From Marchantia polymorpha subsp. ruderalis (Eukaryota > Streptophyta > Marchantiopsida > Marchantiales > Marchantiaceae): a stretch of DNA of 64,000 bases. Position 1 is the first letter of the stretch. The number at the start of each line of letters is the position of its first letter. The translations under genes and the position numbers were made by a program. The stretch is taken from assembly GCA_037833965.1 (NCBI GenBank), contig AP031358.1, forward strand, positions 2,860,001 to 2,924,000, in the 5' to 3' direction. Below the pieces are notes generated by a model, which saw nothing but the letters and a program-made list of their open reading frames with translations, made no database searches and had not been told where the DNA came from. Shown here in pieces: positions 36,480 through 48,005 of this stretch.

Positions 36480-37540
36480 TTCATTTTCAAGTGAACTTCT
36501 TACTAATCTAGAGTTATAACCATAATAAATATTGACAACGTATTTATTCATTCTCATTTTTATGATAAGTCTATCTTGTCAAATAGTTTGCTTTGATGCT
36601 TTTGCTATCGTTACACGTTCAACTTCAGTTGTAGATTGAATTACATACTTCTACAAACTAGATCTCCAACCAATGCATTCACCATCAAGTGTAAACACAT
36701 AAAAGTTGCAGATTTAGTCTTGATCAGAGTAAATCTACAGTCCCCATCAACGCAGCATAACAAGGATTTGACATTGTTTCATAAATCATCCTACAATATA
36801 CCATAATTTTTTATAATCTTCATGTATCTGAGAATCCATTTCAACTCTTTGCATCAATGCATCTTCCGTGTATTTGACATGTATCTGCTCATCTTGCTCA
36901 TTTCTAGAGCAATATTAAGCTTTGTGTATAACATCAAATACATGAGGGTGTATTAAGCTTTGTCGTAAGGTATTGTTAATATTTTTCACTTTCTTAATGA
37001 CATTGAATTGTGGAAAGTTTTAAGTGTGCTTTCAAAGGATTCCATACTCCTTTTTTGTTTACCATGTTAATAGTGTCAAGCACATATTGAACATGAACAT
37101 ATTGAAGTTATTCTTTTTTCAAGAAAAATGCATCACCATTACCATACTTTGTATAAGTATGACAATTTTCAAGAATGAATGAATTAATCATTAATCCATA
37201 TCTTGCAAGAGCTATATTAATCTGACTCATGATCTTCTAATGGTCAATTCTCGTTGATCTATACCATCTGATGTAGATACTTGAAGCTCATCAACAATTT
37301 CCTACTCTTTTAGTTTCAGCTCTTTAGAAGTTTCTACTTGTGTCATATCAATAATCAGACAATAATCAATTTTCCTCTCAATAATATACATGAGTGAAGA
37401 TTTTTTCTTGTTAGTATGGGAGCGGATCACATTTCATCTTTTTTCAATGATCTAGACTTATTGAAATAAATATCACTACTGATAATAACTTTACAAGCTA
37501 CTAGATTTCACACTTATAACTCTTCACACCATTGCCATAT
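36480..37540 (-). pseudogene. Ty1/copia remnant: integrase end, reverse transcriptase, RNase H
   Basis: The - strand holds recognisable copia pieces broken by stops and frameshifts. They occur in the expected order from high to low coordinates. First is the linker after integrase (VIISSDIYFNKS near 37420-37480). Next is the RT end near 36810-36950 (SRYMSNTRKMH, then KELKWILRYMK, as in the usual SRYMSNP...HWEAVKWILRYLKG). Last is RNase H near 36500-36700 (VFTLDGECIGWRSS, STTEVERVTIAKA). The sequence is AT-rich and clearly dead. It continues across the gypsy insertion at 61719, which shows it was the target of that insertion. Confidence 0.85.
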
Positions 37541-37828
37541 GTCATGGCTCGAGACGTTGGGTCGATTTGAGTGGAGACACGTTGAGTTCGAGTTGGAGTC
37601 GGGGAACGTTGGGAGTCGGCTAACGTTGGGCCGCGGCAGACGGGCGAGGAACGTTGGATGGAGTCGACACCTTCCAGGGATATATTCGAGGCGAGCTCGA
37701 AGAACTGTCAGTTCTTCGAGTTGAGCCTTACGCGTCGGAGTTTTTCCGTTAGCTTCGACTTTTAGTCTACCTACGAGTAGTGAGTTTGGCTTGACTCTTT
37801 GTGTATTCGTGTTTCGACACTGATTTTA
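37540..37828 (+). repeat. 5' LTR segment of the gypsy element
   Basis: This 289-bp segment recurs at 61313-61602. I count three substitutions and one small indel region between them, so the copy is fairly young. It starts TGTC at the target duplication. It holds several AACGTTGG motifs and a CGAAGAACTGTCAGTTCTTCG palindrome. After 37828 the two copies part company: the left copy runs into unique sequence, the right copy into a 111-bp terminal block. Confidence 0.85.
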
Positions 37829-40633
37829 CTCGAAGAACTCTCATATGATATAAATGCGGATTATAGTTTTCGTTTCCTTTTCGATCTTTTGGAGAGAATT
37901 TCTCATCGCGTGTGACGGGATTATGGCGTGATTATGGCGCTGTGTTGGAGTTCTTGTTCGGCTCGGTCCCCAATCGTTTGAATTTTTTTCAGACAGGCGC
38001 TGTGCGCTCTGTCGCAGGACGAGAACGTGAACCTCTGTGGAGGTTTGTTATTTCCTGTTCATGCGTTTCGTGGAAGGCGATTGACTGACTGACTGATCGA
38101 GTGTCGCCCGCTTTGCTTTGTGGAACTTGCATGCGGTTGGGTTCGGAGAGCTGCGTCGAGTTAAGAAATGGTCGGACCAGAGCACGGAATCAGCTTCCGG
38201 CGATCGTTTGATTTGACAGTCGCGAGTGGATGAAGATTGGAGGGCAGCAGAGGCGTCCAGCGAGACTGTGAATCTGCACTCTGGCTCTGAAGTGTTGGCA
38301 ACTCCAGCTCGTGTCTCGATTTTGTCAACCGGCGATTTGGTTTTGCGCGATATCCTTGCAACGGAGGAAGGTCCTCTTTTCTGTTCCTCCCGAAGCTCGA
38401 GTGTCATTCCATCTCGTAGTCAATTTAGTTTTTTTGTGGGGAAGAGGATTTGGAGCGGCTTGGTGCTGGTTTTTGAACGCTGTTGTTTCAGGGTGGAGTA
38501 GTGCTCGTACTTTAGTTTCTCTGTTGGAAGACTCCGGTTCATTGGAGGCTCAAGTTGTGTGGATCTTGGGGTTGTCTCAGTTCAGGCTTCAGGCTTGATT
38601 GAACTTGGCCGGTTTTGAAACTTCGAAGTATGGTGATGATTATTTTCTAGAAGAAAATGGAATGGTCTACATCTTGGAGATTCAGGTGAAGGTGGAAAAG
38701 CGGAAGTCGTAATGTTATAGTGTGTTGCAATAATTGTTGCAATGGTCATTGGCAAAATTCTGATCGATCAACGATAGTTCGCTCAATTGGTGTGTTCTAT
38801 TTTATCAATCGTTTCTGGTAGAAATCTGGACAATTCCTTCTGATTCTGTTTAAACGATGATATGATCACTGGGGTCGATCGTACTTGAAGCAATAACAAG
38901 TGGACTTATTCATCACTCAGCTTCCGTGGTTCGGTCCATTCGCTTCTTCACTAACCTAAACGGCTATTCGGGAGCTCTGGCTGCGTACGTATGCCTCGCG
39001 ATTGAGGCGCTGCCGGGGGCTAATCGAAGCACCGCTGCACAGGACCTTGCAGGCACGGAATGGAAAATGAATGTGCCGCGGGTCAGGCTGGATGAGAGAG
39101 CATCGGTAATCCATCTCCCTCTCGACAATTGAGGTGGCTGTTGAATCGGTGGGACATAGAAAAGGTGGAGCGACGGTATCCAGATAATGATCGAACTCAG
39201 GGACGAGTCGGCCTCCTCTTGGGGTTCGTGAATTCCATCGAGCAGAGAGAAACCGACCACTGTGTATCAGGTTTTGCGAGGTTCAAGAGTCGTATGCCGT
39301 GAAGCTTCTGGTTCTTGCCATAGCGGGAAAAGGTGGCGGAGAACGTAAAAGGAGAGAGAAGAAGGTCGAGATGTACAACTTCGATTCGTCCTCGGTTCCT
39401 CTGGAGACCGGACAGGGAGAAGGCCTGGAGCCCAAATATGATATTGGGCTTGGAGCCTGCCAGAGGTTTAGCCGTAGGTAGCCGGACCGAGCATTCTTGG
39501 TGCTGGTAGAAAGTTGAGGACCTAGTCATAGCGATCTATCACACACGAGGTTTAGATCATTCTTTAAGATCAGTACGAACCCACCTCAGCCATATTGGAG
39601 GTCAACATTGAGTGACTCCACATCAGTACCTGCCACTACACCACAGTTCGACCAGGACTGGCAGTGTTTGTGTGAATAGTCTGTGGGAGCAAAACACAGC
39701 CCCAAATCTTGTCAGTTCTCATGAGTTCAAGTCACAGGTTATGCCGAGAAACCAGCGAAGGCCGTGAGTGAGATTGGCAGGTGTGATAGTAATGGCAGCA
39801 CAGGTTTCGGCGGAGAAGATTATGGGGCATGAAGCATGTTTGGAGTGTGGCTTTTGCGCTGATCTGTTGGACGAAGGAGTGAACAAATATATGCACCAAT
39901 ATTTATCTCAATAATCAACTCTTATTGCGTTAAAAAAAAAAAAAAGAGAAAAAAAAGGGGGAAAAGAAAAGAAAAGAGAGAAAAAAAAAGTATTTTTCTG
40001 GAGAGATTGAGAATCTGCACTCGGTCTCATTTATTATGATTTTTTAGTTGTGAAAATATGTATTTATCATTATTATTTTTTTCTATGGAGAACAGTTAGG
40101 GTAGATAGGTTTTTTGTATTTGTTATATTCCTTGCCCCCTAGTTACAATGTGAAGTGGAGTTATGAGGTGAAGTACGGGGCAGCTCGGCGTGGATACACT
40201 CTTTGCGACGAGATGAACGAGATGGCGTTGCAGGCGCTGGAGATAGAAGGTGGTAGGGGGCGAAGGAGTTCGACTCGGGGTCGCGATGCGAGGCGATGTC
40301 CCGTGTGTTGTGTTGTTCTGTGCTGTGTTTCATTTCGGCTGGAGAGTCGTTGCTAGCTGTTTGCTTGTGTTTGGATCCTCTCCAGTCTGGCTTCTTGATG
40401 CGCGCCCATGTCTGGGTTGACGTTGATTTCCGGAGTAGTTTTACTCTAGTGTGCTGTCGATAGTGCGGCTGGATTTGATCACCGGCGCCTATCTTTGTTT
40501 CTCTCATGGTGAGACTGGAGTGATGACCAGTGGACCAGGAGAGTCTTCTTGCGGTGATGACAGGTTAGGTTGCCCATACCCATAGTCAGTAGGGCTAGAG
40601 CAGGTTAGTGCAGGGACGAGGGCAGGTGGAGTT
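37829..40633 (+). other. Long leader between LTR segment and gag
   Basis: About 2.8 kb precede the gag start, unusually long for a gypsy leader. Composition is mixed. A purine tract of A and G runs from 39932 to about 39990, with AT-rich sequence after it. No primer-binding site could be recognised. Small frames exist (38226-38501, 38926-39132) but show no domain. It could include the rest of a longer LTR, captured host sequence, or another small insertion. Confidence 0.4.
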
Positions 40634-42832
40634 GTGGCAGTGGTGCCGATTGGTGAGTCAGTCATCACGGAGGAGTTTGGGGGTTCCGTTGAGGACAGTG
40701 GAGGATTTACGCGGAGTGGGTTGAGGTATCGGCTACCTCATCATAGCGCATCAGTGGTTGGAGAGGCGCGGAGTGTGGCAGATATCAGATCTTTGGTGGT
40801 GATATCGTCTAGGGTCCCACACTCGTGGACAGGGGACATGGACGGTATGTACGGGGCCATGAAGGGCCCACGGCGGTACTCTGGTGCAGTGGGCACCATT
40901 GAGTTGGATGATTTCATCCAGGAGTTTGACACGTGGTGCGATATGCAGTTCTTGCGTAACCCCACGTTGTTTACACCCTTCTTTGCATGGAAGGGGTTGT
41001 TTCAGCATCTGGAGGGACCTCCCATGGATGACTACCATGAGTTTGGGAGAGAGTATGCTGTGGAGATTGACGCATGGAGGCGTCATTGGTCTCCAAACTA
41101 TACGTCGATCACCCAGGGTGGTGTTGGTACCAGTGGAGGTGCGAGTGGTAGCATCACCGATGGTACTAGTGGAGCAAGTACCACCAGCGGTGCTGTTGGC
41201 GTTGCCAGCACGAGTGGAGAGACTACTGGCGTACCTTCGTTCAGCCCCATTCCTGAGTTCTTCAAGAGGTTGAGGAAGAACTATCAGGGGGTGAGGACGG
41301 AGAAGTTGAGGAGTCTCCAAGAGTTTGAGCGGAAGACTGGTGAGAGTCTTCGGGAGGCATACACGCGTATGCGGCGGTTGATCTCAGTTACTCACGGTGT
41401 AACTGAGGCACAGGCGGTCCAGTATTGGTACAAGATACTGGACAGAGAGCTACGGCGGAGGGTTCGGGATGCTACCCTCTTGAGCGATGCGTCACCGACA
41501 TTGGCCTATGTGTTTGCTCTTTCTGAGAAGATTGAGCTTAACATAGTGGAGGAGAGAGTGGTGACTTCTTCATTCGCTAGAGACGTAGCCACTACCTCTC
41601 GTGTCCCGCAGAGCACGGCACAGTCTAGACCCTTTGGTGGTGGTAGTGGTGGGGGTCGCGGAGTGCAGACACGACACCAGACAGCCGCTAGAGATACAGG
41701 GGCACGTGCACTAGTGCCGTCGTTTGCTGGCCAGCAGCAGGGACCAGCATGTTGGACATGTGGAGGGGATCATCGGCGGAGAGATTGTCCCCAGGAGGCC
41801 GGAGGTCAGAGTTCACAGGCTAGACCCCAGTCAGCACAGGTGGTGTGTGACCACTGTGGTCGAGCAGGTCATACTCGAGATCGGTGTTTTGACCTTCATC
41901 CAGAGTTGACATCTGGTGATAGAGGTCGTGGTGGTGATGCTTCTCGAGGCCGAGGTGGCCGTGCTGGTAGAGGTGGTCGAGGTGCCGGTGTAGTTGAACG
42001 TCCTGTAGCGAGTGCTACTTCGTCCATAGAGAGCGCGATGGCTGCTCGGATTGAGCAGTTGGAGCAGAGGCTTGCTGCTATGGCGACGTCTGGGGCGAGC
42101 ACTTCCACCTCTTACGAGGAAGAGGATTTCCCTTATCTAGCGAGTGCAGCACAGGTGGAGGCATCGGTTGCGGTGACTAGAGGTGCAGCTCGAGCTTTAG
42201 AGCCACGCGGTGCGACAGGGGAGTTGGATCCTCAGAGGGGTGAGGGTGGGCGTCAGGCCAGACTTCCCCAGTCGTTTTTGCTGTCAGAGGTGGGCAGTAC
42301 TTCATCCATGAGACCTGTACCACCTAGTGGCCTTAGTGGGAGGACTGAGACATCTACGTCACGTGTGGTGGACACAGACACACCATCTAGTGCAGTGACG
42401 CGGATGGCTAGCTCAATGATGAGATCTCCATTATTTTCAGCTATGGAGCTGATGGACTCTGGGATTGACTTGGCTCGGGTTTTTCGTGCAGCAGCCACGT
42501 TGTGTGAACGTGGGAGTATCCCTGCTACGAGTGCCGACATAGGCGAGACTATTGGTGAGGAGCTATCCTCTACGACTTCATCGAGCGATGAGTCGACATG
42601 GCAGGCGGCAGCGGCACGGATGGAGTCCTTGCCAGCCCGACCAGCCATTGATCGGGAGAGGGTTGTCCCTGGTGTGTGTATGGTGGACAACCGGAGCGGG
42701 GTATTTCGCTTGGTGAGTGCTACAGGACAGGTGTATGTCCCAGCCAGAGTGTTGCTGGATTCTGGTGCACAGCCTTTGATGTTGGGCAAGATTGCCTGCA
42801 TTAGTTTGGGAGTTCGGAGGTCCGAGTTGTAG
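40634..42832 (+). CDS. Gypsy Gag-protease, 732 codons to first TAG
   Basis: A retrotransposon Gag region lies at about residues 90-320 (IELDDFIQEFDTWC; later LREAYTRMRRLI and ALSEKIELNIVEE). Two zinc knuckles follow at about 372-411. The first is CWTCGGDHRRRDC, which has only three residues between the second Cys and the His where four are usual. The second is CDHCGRAGHTRDRC, which is canonical. A Gly/Arg-rich stretch (about 430-460) and a Ser-rich linker come next. Near residue 714 is the aspartic-protease active site LLDSGAQ. The frame then meets TAG at 42830, and the same frame continues open beyond it. The protein would form the virus-like particle and its maturation protease. Start chosen as the first ATG of the open frame; the true start could be slightly different. 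Confidence 0.85.
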   Translation: MAVVPIGESVITEEFGGSVEDSGGFTRSGLRYRLPHHSASVVGEARSVADIRSLVVISSRVPHSWTGDMDGMYGAMKGPRRYSGAVGTIELDDFIQEFDTWCDMQFLRNPTLFTPFFAWKGLFQHLEGPPMDDYHEFGREYAVEIDAWRRHWSPNYTSITQGGVGTSGGASGSITDGTSGASTTSGAVGVASTSGETTGVPSFSPIPEFFKRLRKNYQGVRTEKLRSLQEFERKTGESLREAYTRMRRLISVTHGVTEAQAVQYWYKILDRELRRRVRDATLLSDASPTLAYVFALSEKIELNIVEERVVTSSFARDVATTSRVPQSTAQSRPFGGGSGGGRGVQTRHQTAARDTGARALVPSFAGQQQGPACWTCGGDHRRRDCPQEAGGQSSQARPQSAQVVCDHCGRAGHTRDRCFDLHPELTSGDRGRGGDASRGRGGRAGRGGRGAGVVERPVASATSSIESAMAARIEQLEQRLAAMATSGASTSTSYEEEDFPYLASAAQVEASVAVTRGAARALEPRGATGELDPQRGEGGRQARLPQSFLLSEVGSTSSMRPVPPSGLSGRTETSTSRVVDTDTPSSAVTRMASSMMRSPLFSAMELMDSGIDLARVFRAAATLCERGSIPATSADIGETIGEELSSTTSSSDESTWQAAAARMESLPARPAIDRERVVPGVCMVDNRSGVFRLVSATGQVYVPARVLLDSGAQPLMLGKIACISLGVRRSEL

Positions 42833-43785
42833 CCTTGTCCGTTCCAGATTCAGACATCACTCGGTGGCACCAGCGACAGGTCTTACATGATGACCAGAGA
42901 GTGCATATCAGTGCAGTTGAGGCATGGTCATGCTCAGGATAGCTCGCAGTTTGGAGTTCGAGCGGTGGTTACATCAGCAGAGTCATATGATGTGCTTCTT
43001 GGTGGAGCGGTGTTATATCCGATGGGATTTCGGATGGATTATTGGACGGAGACGGCAGCTTATCGCCCTGGTTGGGAGTCCGGTGATGGACGTATGAGTG
43101 AGCTGCCTGTGAGGTTCATTTCTCGAGATCGACCTCTTGGATCTTCTCCTGCAGTTTTAGCCTCTATTGCGGGTTTCAGTGGAGTGCTCACATGGCCTGA
43201 TGACTTGTTGGAGGGGAATAGGTCAGCCGAGGATACTCCAGTCTATGAGGAGGTGGAGGAGATGGTGAGTCTCGCAGCGGCAGTGTCATCATCTTTGGAT
43301 GTTCCACTTTGGGATTCTTGCCACGCATTACAGCATGAGGCTGATAGGTTGGTGAAGAAGGCTTGGAGTGAGGCCTCTTTACCAGCAGAGGCAGAACGAG
43401 TCTCAGATGGTCGGCTAGTATGTGGTCTTAGCACCCTATCACCATTAGTTACTACACCTATCGTATGGGAGTATTCCCCAGAGGGTGTTTGTTTGCTGGA
43501 TCTTTTTGAAGGGATCAGCACGGGTTTGGCTGCAGTGTTGCAGTCAGGTATTCTTGTACGTAGATACTTGTACGTGGAGAAGGACGAGACTGCACGTCGG
43601 GTTTCTTCACGACATGTTACACAGTTGATGTAGCGTTTTCCTTTGTTGTTGCCGCGATCAGCTGTTCGAGGATACCAGAAGGCGTTGCCTGCAGACATTT
43701 CATTGCTGGGGGCGCCAGACCTCGATCGAGTTGGACATATTGATTTGGTGATTGCGGGATGGCCATGTCAGGGGCACACATGCGC
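42833..43785 (+). pseudogene. Protease C-terminal part and N-terminal half of DNA methyltransferase
   Basis: The frame of gag continues past TAG 42830. A protease-like C-terminal part follows (YDVLLGGAVLYPMGF near 42990-43025, as in gypsy DILLG..FL). From about 43480 a cytosine-5 methyltransferase begins. Motif I reads LLDLFEGISTGLAAVL and is followed by a Y..VEKDE acceptor strand that would bind S-adenosylmethionine. A second in-frame TAG is at 43631. Motif IV with the catalytic cysteine, LVIAGWPCQGH, lies near 43749-43775. The domain is then cut by the insertion at 43791. Motif I (F-x-G-I-x-T-G) resembles DNMT3 more than MET1 or CMT. This half alone cannot be active. Confidence 0.85.
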
Positions 43786-44820
43786 TGGGCTGTGGTAACC
43801 CACTTTTTGTTTTTTGTCGGAACTAAAACATTTTTGAATAGTAAGTACCGCGGCAGCTGTAATAACCCACTAAAGGCTAAAACTGCAATATAGTGGTAGA
43901 AAGGTCGAACCCACAGGGACAGAGGAACACACAGGGTACAAAGTGTCACGTTTAACAGACTATTGATGAGTTTGAATTCTCAGGCGACTGTCACTCCCAG
44001 AAATACTGCAAGTGTCCACTCGGAGCGCACTCGGAGGTCGCACAGTGCAGCGTAACACACACACACACACACCTGAACTACAGAAATACAACCCAGAGAT
44101 CCGTTAGGACCTCTACTTCAAGATTTCAGGGGGAAAGTCTCTCGCGAGCACACTCGGCAAAGCTGCGGGCAGTGACTTCCAACTCCGGCTTTTACAACAC
44201 TTCCACTAGCTTGCTGCTAGTGTAGGAAACCCGGTTTGGACTGCCTACTTCGGATCGAAGTCACTCCTACGCGGTGAACAACACTCTCAACTCACAAAAC
44301 GCGCAGAGAACACAGGTCCGCACTGAGGGACTCGCGGTGAAACATTCCAGTAACACAACAACAGTCTATTGAAGAGTTTGAATTCTCAGGCACTTGTCAT
44401 TCCCAGAAATACTACAGGGGTTACCCTCAAGGCACCTGCTGCAGCGTAACCTGAATTTGCAACCAAGGCTTACACGAAGTAGCAAAACTTCACTTTGGCA
44501 TTCAGGGGAAAAATCCCAAGGAGTACAATCAGAAAGAAACACTCGAAGGTGTAGGGGCGAAACTGTTCAAGCATCTAACTAGTCACTGGCTCTGAGCATC
44601 GGCAGTCACCCGCAGGTGCAGATCCGAACTACTCAAGTCTCTAACCAATGTACTAGCTCTGAACATTCGGCCGAAGGCCTTCAGCTACAAAATGCGGAAC
44701 GCTAAGTTGTAACTCCTCCTGCGTGGTGACAGAACTCAAGGACACAAACACGCAAAGGAAATGGGTTCCTGATCTATACTTCTGAGTTTGGGAAAGAACC
44801 CCAGGCAAAACGCCTGGAAC

Positions 44821-44829
44821 TATTTTATA
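44821..44829 (-). promoter_or_regulatory. TATA box near the 3' end of element copy 1
   Basis: TATAAAATA on the - strand starts about 36 bases after the ORF stop and about 970 bases before the element's 3' end. A short hairpin (CCAGGC and inverse, around GTTTT) follows within 20 bases. The same arrangement occurs at 50661-50669 (+) and 53825-53833 (-). It points downstream, out of the element, as an LTR promoter would. Confidence 0.6.
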
Positions 44830-44864
44830 CCTTCTAAGTCCTACCAGCACTACACTGCACTACG

Positions 44865-47800
44865 CTACACGCCTGCACGGAACCACGCTACACTACACTC
44901 CGCGGAACCTGTACTACGTCTCCTGCGCGGCCGACTGCCGCGCACTAACTCCCTACCCTGCCAATCTTCCGCTCGACTACGCAGTCCCAAACGCTGCAAC
45001 GCCGCGGACACCTCCACTTCGAGGGCGGACATGGTATCCTGTGCCTTCGACAGAAAGGCATCGAGCTTCTTTGCTACCTTCCGCCGACTCCTACTGTCGC
45101 CTGACAACAACCCGGCTGCGCGCAATTCAAACTCATGCAGTGTGAGTTTCTCCTGCGCCTTCACTTCCCAGTGGGCGTAGCCCTTGAGACAGTGGGCGAC
45201 ACGCCTCGCCGTCTCCACCTTCGTGCGATCCGCCTCCTTCCTGCGATCCTCTTCAATTATCACTAATTGCGATTCGGCTTCAGCACGTTGCGCTCTCAAT
45301 TCGCCACACTCTGACTGTAACCTGCGGATTAACTCTTCATCCGCCTGCCGTGCGAGCTGACATTGTTCCAACAACCGCGTCTGTCGCACGAGCTCCTCTG
45401 ACAAAATCCGATTCTGGGCCTGCTCAGAAATGAGTGCTTCCTTGACCTTCACCTGCTCCTTGGTGAGCTCGTCCAGTTTCTCATCCTTCATCTTCTCGGA
45501 GTGCTTGTAGAATTTCTGATTAAGTTTGTACTGACCCCACAAGCATGCATGCTTCTCCTTCAATTCCCTCAACTCCTGGTCCACTCTAGCTAATAGCTTG
45601 CTGGTGTGGACTTTAGTGCGAGTCCGCCTGCGCACTAACTCGATGTAAGATCCCGGCTGGAGTGGGTCGGCGTATTTATCGACCTTGCGATCCAAGTACC
45701 TCAGCAACGGAATCACCTGCTCAGAGAGCGCCGCCGCCGGCGCTCCAACAATTTCCTCCTCCTCCTCCTCGGTGTCTTCTGCTCCTGACATTTCTTCCGT
45801 GGAGCCTCCGTCGTCATCATCCGAGTGGAGAATTTCAGTCGCCATTGATTGCGTCGGCGACTGCCCCGAGTGGGGCTGCACGTCATCGACGTGTGCTGCC
45901 TGCGAAGGCACGGCTGCAGCCTCGCTGCTCGTCGCCAAAATGTCTAAGGCGGAAGGCGAATGTACCCGTGCGGCATCCCCGTCGCTCGCTTGTTGGTTGT
46001 CTATCGCGTCCTCTCTGCCGCCGTCGCCCGCCGCCGAAGGCGATCGAGCGGAGGGTGGCTGCGCGGGGTTTGATTGCGCATCGCGCATCGAAATTTCATC
46101 CCGCGGACAGTCACTCCGCTCCTCCGTCTGTTGCTGCTCCCTTGATCGGTCCGTGGGGGCTGTGCCCGGCCCGTGCGCAGGCGCGATTGCCGGCGCCTTG
46201 TCCGCCGCAGGCGTAGCGCCGCGGACATCTATCGCCGAAGGCGACATGGCCGGGGGCCGCTCGCCCGATGTCCCTTGGCCTATAGGCCCTACCGCCGAAG
46301 GCGCATCTATCGGCGGACTTCCCGCCGATGATGCGGCCTCCGCACGTTCCCTGCTCGTATCTCCTCGGCTCGAAGGCCCTGGCGCCGAAGGCGCGAATTG
46401 CGGCGCGTGGTGCGCCGGAGGGTCTGGCCCCGAGGGCCGGTGTCTCGTAGGCGGTTCTTCCGCCGGCTCCTTCCCCTTCCTACGTTGGAACGGGGGTGAT
46501 TCTTGCCTGTGCACAGGCGGCACGTGTGGAGGTGTCCTGTGCACAGGCGACCTGTGCACAGGCGAGCGCCTGTGCACAGGCGGACTGCTCCTTCCCACGC
46601 GTAAGCGTAGATCCACGTCCACTTGTGATCGCCTGTCCGCGGAGGCTCGTCCGTCCGCGGAGGCTCGTCTGTGCGCAAACGGAACCTCTGTCCGCATCGC
46701 ACGTGGTAACTCCGGAGGCCCTTGGCCCGTAGGCGGCCTCTCTCCCGTCGAGGTTGCAGCGTGGCCCGTTGCTCCTGCGGTCGTCCGCGCTTCCTCATGC
46801 TTCTCTGGCGACGCACTCCCTTTCTCCGTCGCAATCGTCGCCGTGTCCGCACTGTCAGCTGGCAACACCAGTCTGCGTGCCTTCTGCTTCGGCCGGCTGT
46901 ATGGCTCGCACAGCGGCCGCGGTCGAATGGGAGCAGAGGGTTCTTGATGCTGCTCCTCTTCAGACTCTTCCCTCCATCGCCGCTTCCGCGGCACTCGTGC
47001 TGCAGGAGTGTGTCTCCCTTCGTCCCTCCGCCTTGATGGGGTAGAAGTCGGTGACTCCTCTGCATCAGTGTCGACCTCATTCTCCCGCACATACTTCCCG
47101 GGATGGTCGATGGACAATGGCGGAAAATGTTCAAGCTCCGCCGCTGTCAAACAATTCCGCTGTCGATAAAAATTGATGAGGAAAGGAGAGAGATGGTTTA
47201 GAGTTCCCCCCTTCTCCTCAAACGCGTGCTGTCGCATCACCCTGTGCAGGATGCTCGCCCAGTGAATTGGAGTTCCCTCGATGACGCACTCCACAAAAGA
47301 GACCTGCCACAATGTGATGTAGCAGGCGCGGTGCGGCTGCAGTAATTGCATCAGCGCCGCGGACAAAGTCCGGCGAAATCGATCCTTGTAATCACGGGTC
47401 CTGTACCCATTCTTGGTAGACCTCCCGGTCTTGAACAGCTCCACAAATTGCGCCTCTTCCTGCTTGGTCACCTTGATGCTCTCACTGTCGAAAAGGAGAT
47501 GCCCTGGCATGCCAGCACATCTTCCCAACGCTTGCGCCCAATCTTGGACTGTCCACCGATCAACATGCGGACGCAATCCGCGCGAGGGTGGTCCCTGTGG
47601 CTCTAGCCACTCGCGCACCATATTCGCACAGATGTAGTTCCATCCCCATAGCAAGAAATCGAGCTTTCTTGCTATTAAGCGCTCCTCGAAAGCGCGCAAC
47701 CCGTTCTGTGGTAGGCGAAGTGGTACCATCCGCAATCTGCTCGGTCTCGTCATTGCGTTCCTGGAGTTCGCTCGCCCGCTCATTCTGCTTCCGCACCGCC

Positions 47801-48005
47801 CGAGCGCCTTTCTCTCTCGGCAAACTCTAATCGCCCTCAATTCCAAATCACGCGCATTCACTTCTCCCTCAATCAACAAGAAATCTCCTGAGCGACGACG
47901 TCGAGAATGTTTAGCAGCCAGCAGATGGATGCGCGCAGCGCGCACAAGAGATTGGAATCGCGAATTCAAGAATGGGACGTTCTCCGCCGCCCGGTCGAAG
48001 GTCAT
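44865..48005 (-). CDS. Element-encoded coiled-coil protein, 1046 aa, copy 1
   Basis: One uninterrupted frame fills most of the element. The N-terminal third (about residues 95-300) looks globular and rich in Trp, Leu and Arg (DFLLWGWNYICANMVREWL, VDRWTVQDWAQALGRC). It recalls in style the plant transposon proteins annotated near retroelements, but I cannot name a domain. Residues about 310-700 are low-complexity, with Pro-Val-His-Arg, Ser-Ala-Asp and Pro-Pro-Ala units encoded by palindromic DNA repeats. An acidic cluster follows (SDDDDGG, EEEEEE). From about 790 to 1000 a long coiled coil is likely (LKEKH, EKMKDEKLDELTKEQVKVKEAL, RRLQSECGELRAQRAEAESQ). No RT, integrase, transposase DDE triad or zinc knuckle is visible. 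It could be a Gag-like or accessory protein. Confidence 0.75.
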   Translation of the reverse strand: MTFDRAAENVPFLNSRFQSLVRAARIHLLAAKHSRRRRSGDFLLIEGEVNARDLELRAIRVCRERKALGRCGSRMSGRANSRNAMTRPSRLRMVPLRLPQNGLRAFEERLIARKLDFLLWGWNYICANMVREWLEPQGPPSRGLRPHVDRWTVQDWAQALGRCAGMPGHLLFDSESIKVTKQEEAQFVELFKTGRSTKNGYRTRDYKDRFRRTLSAALMQLLQPHRACYITLWQVSFVECVIEGTPIHWASILHRVMRQHAFEEKGGTLNHLSPFLINFYRQRNCLTAAELEHFPPLSIDHPGKYVRENEVDTDAEESPTSTPSRRRDEGRHTPAARVPRKRRWREESEEEQHQEPSAPIRPRPLCEPYSRPKQKARRLVLPADSADTATIATEKGSASPEKHEEARTTAGATGHAATSTGERPPTGQGPPELPRAMRTEVPFAHRRASADGRASADRRSQVDVDLRLRVGRSSPPVHRRSPVHRSPVHRTPPHVPPVHRQESPPFQRRKGKEPAEEPPTRHRPSGPDPPAHHAPQFAPSAPGPSSRGDTSRERAEAASSAGSPPIDAPSAVGPIGQGTSGERPPAMSPSAIDVRGATPAADKAPAIAPAHGPGTAPTDRSREQQQTEERSDCPRDEISMRDAQSNPAQPPSARSPSAAGDGGREDAIDNQQASDGDAARVHSPSALDILATSSEAAAVPSQAAHVDDVQPHSGQSPTQSMATEILHSDDDDGGSTEEMSGAEDTEEEEEEIVGAPAAALSEQVIPLLRYLDRKVDKYADPLQPGSYIELVRRRTRTKVHTSKLLARVDQELRELKEKHACLWGQYKLNQKFYKHSEKMKDEKLDELTKEQVKVKEALISEQAQNRILSEELVRQTRLLEQCQLARQADEELIRRLQSECGELRAQRAEAESQLVIIEEDRRKEADRTKVETARRVAHCLKGYAHWEVKAQEKLTLHEFELRAAGLLSGDSRSRRKVAKKLDAFLSKAQDTMSALEVEVSAALQRLGLRSRAEDWQGRELVRGSRPRRRRSTGSAECSVAWFRAGV

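Noticed and set aside
45685..46947. 420-aa open frame on the + strand of element copy 1, and similar frames at 55073-55948
   Set aside because: It is antisense to the main ORF within palindromic, GC-rich repeats. The composition (Cys, Gly, Ser) mirrors the repeats, and the matching + frame in copy 2 is broken into pieces, while the - frame is kept.
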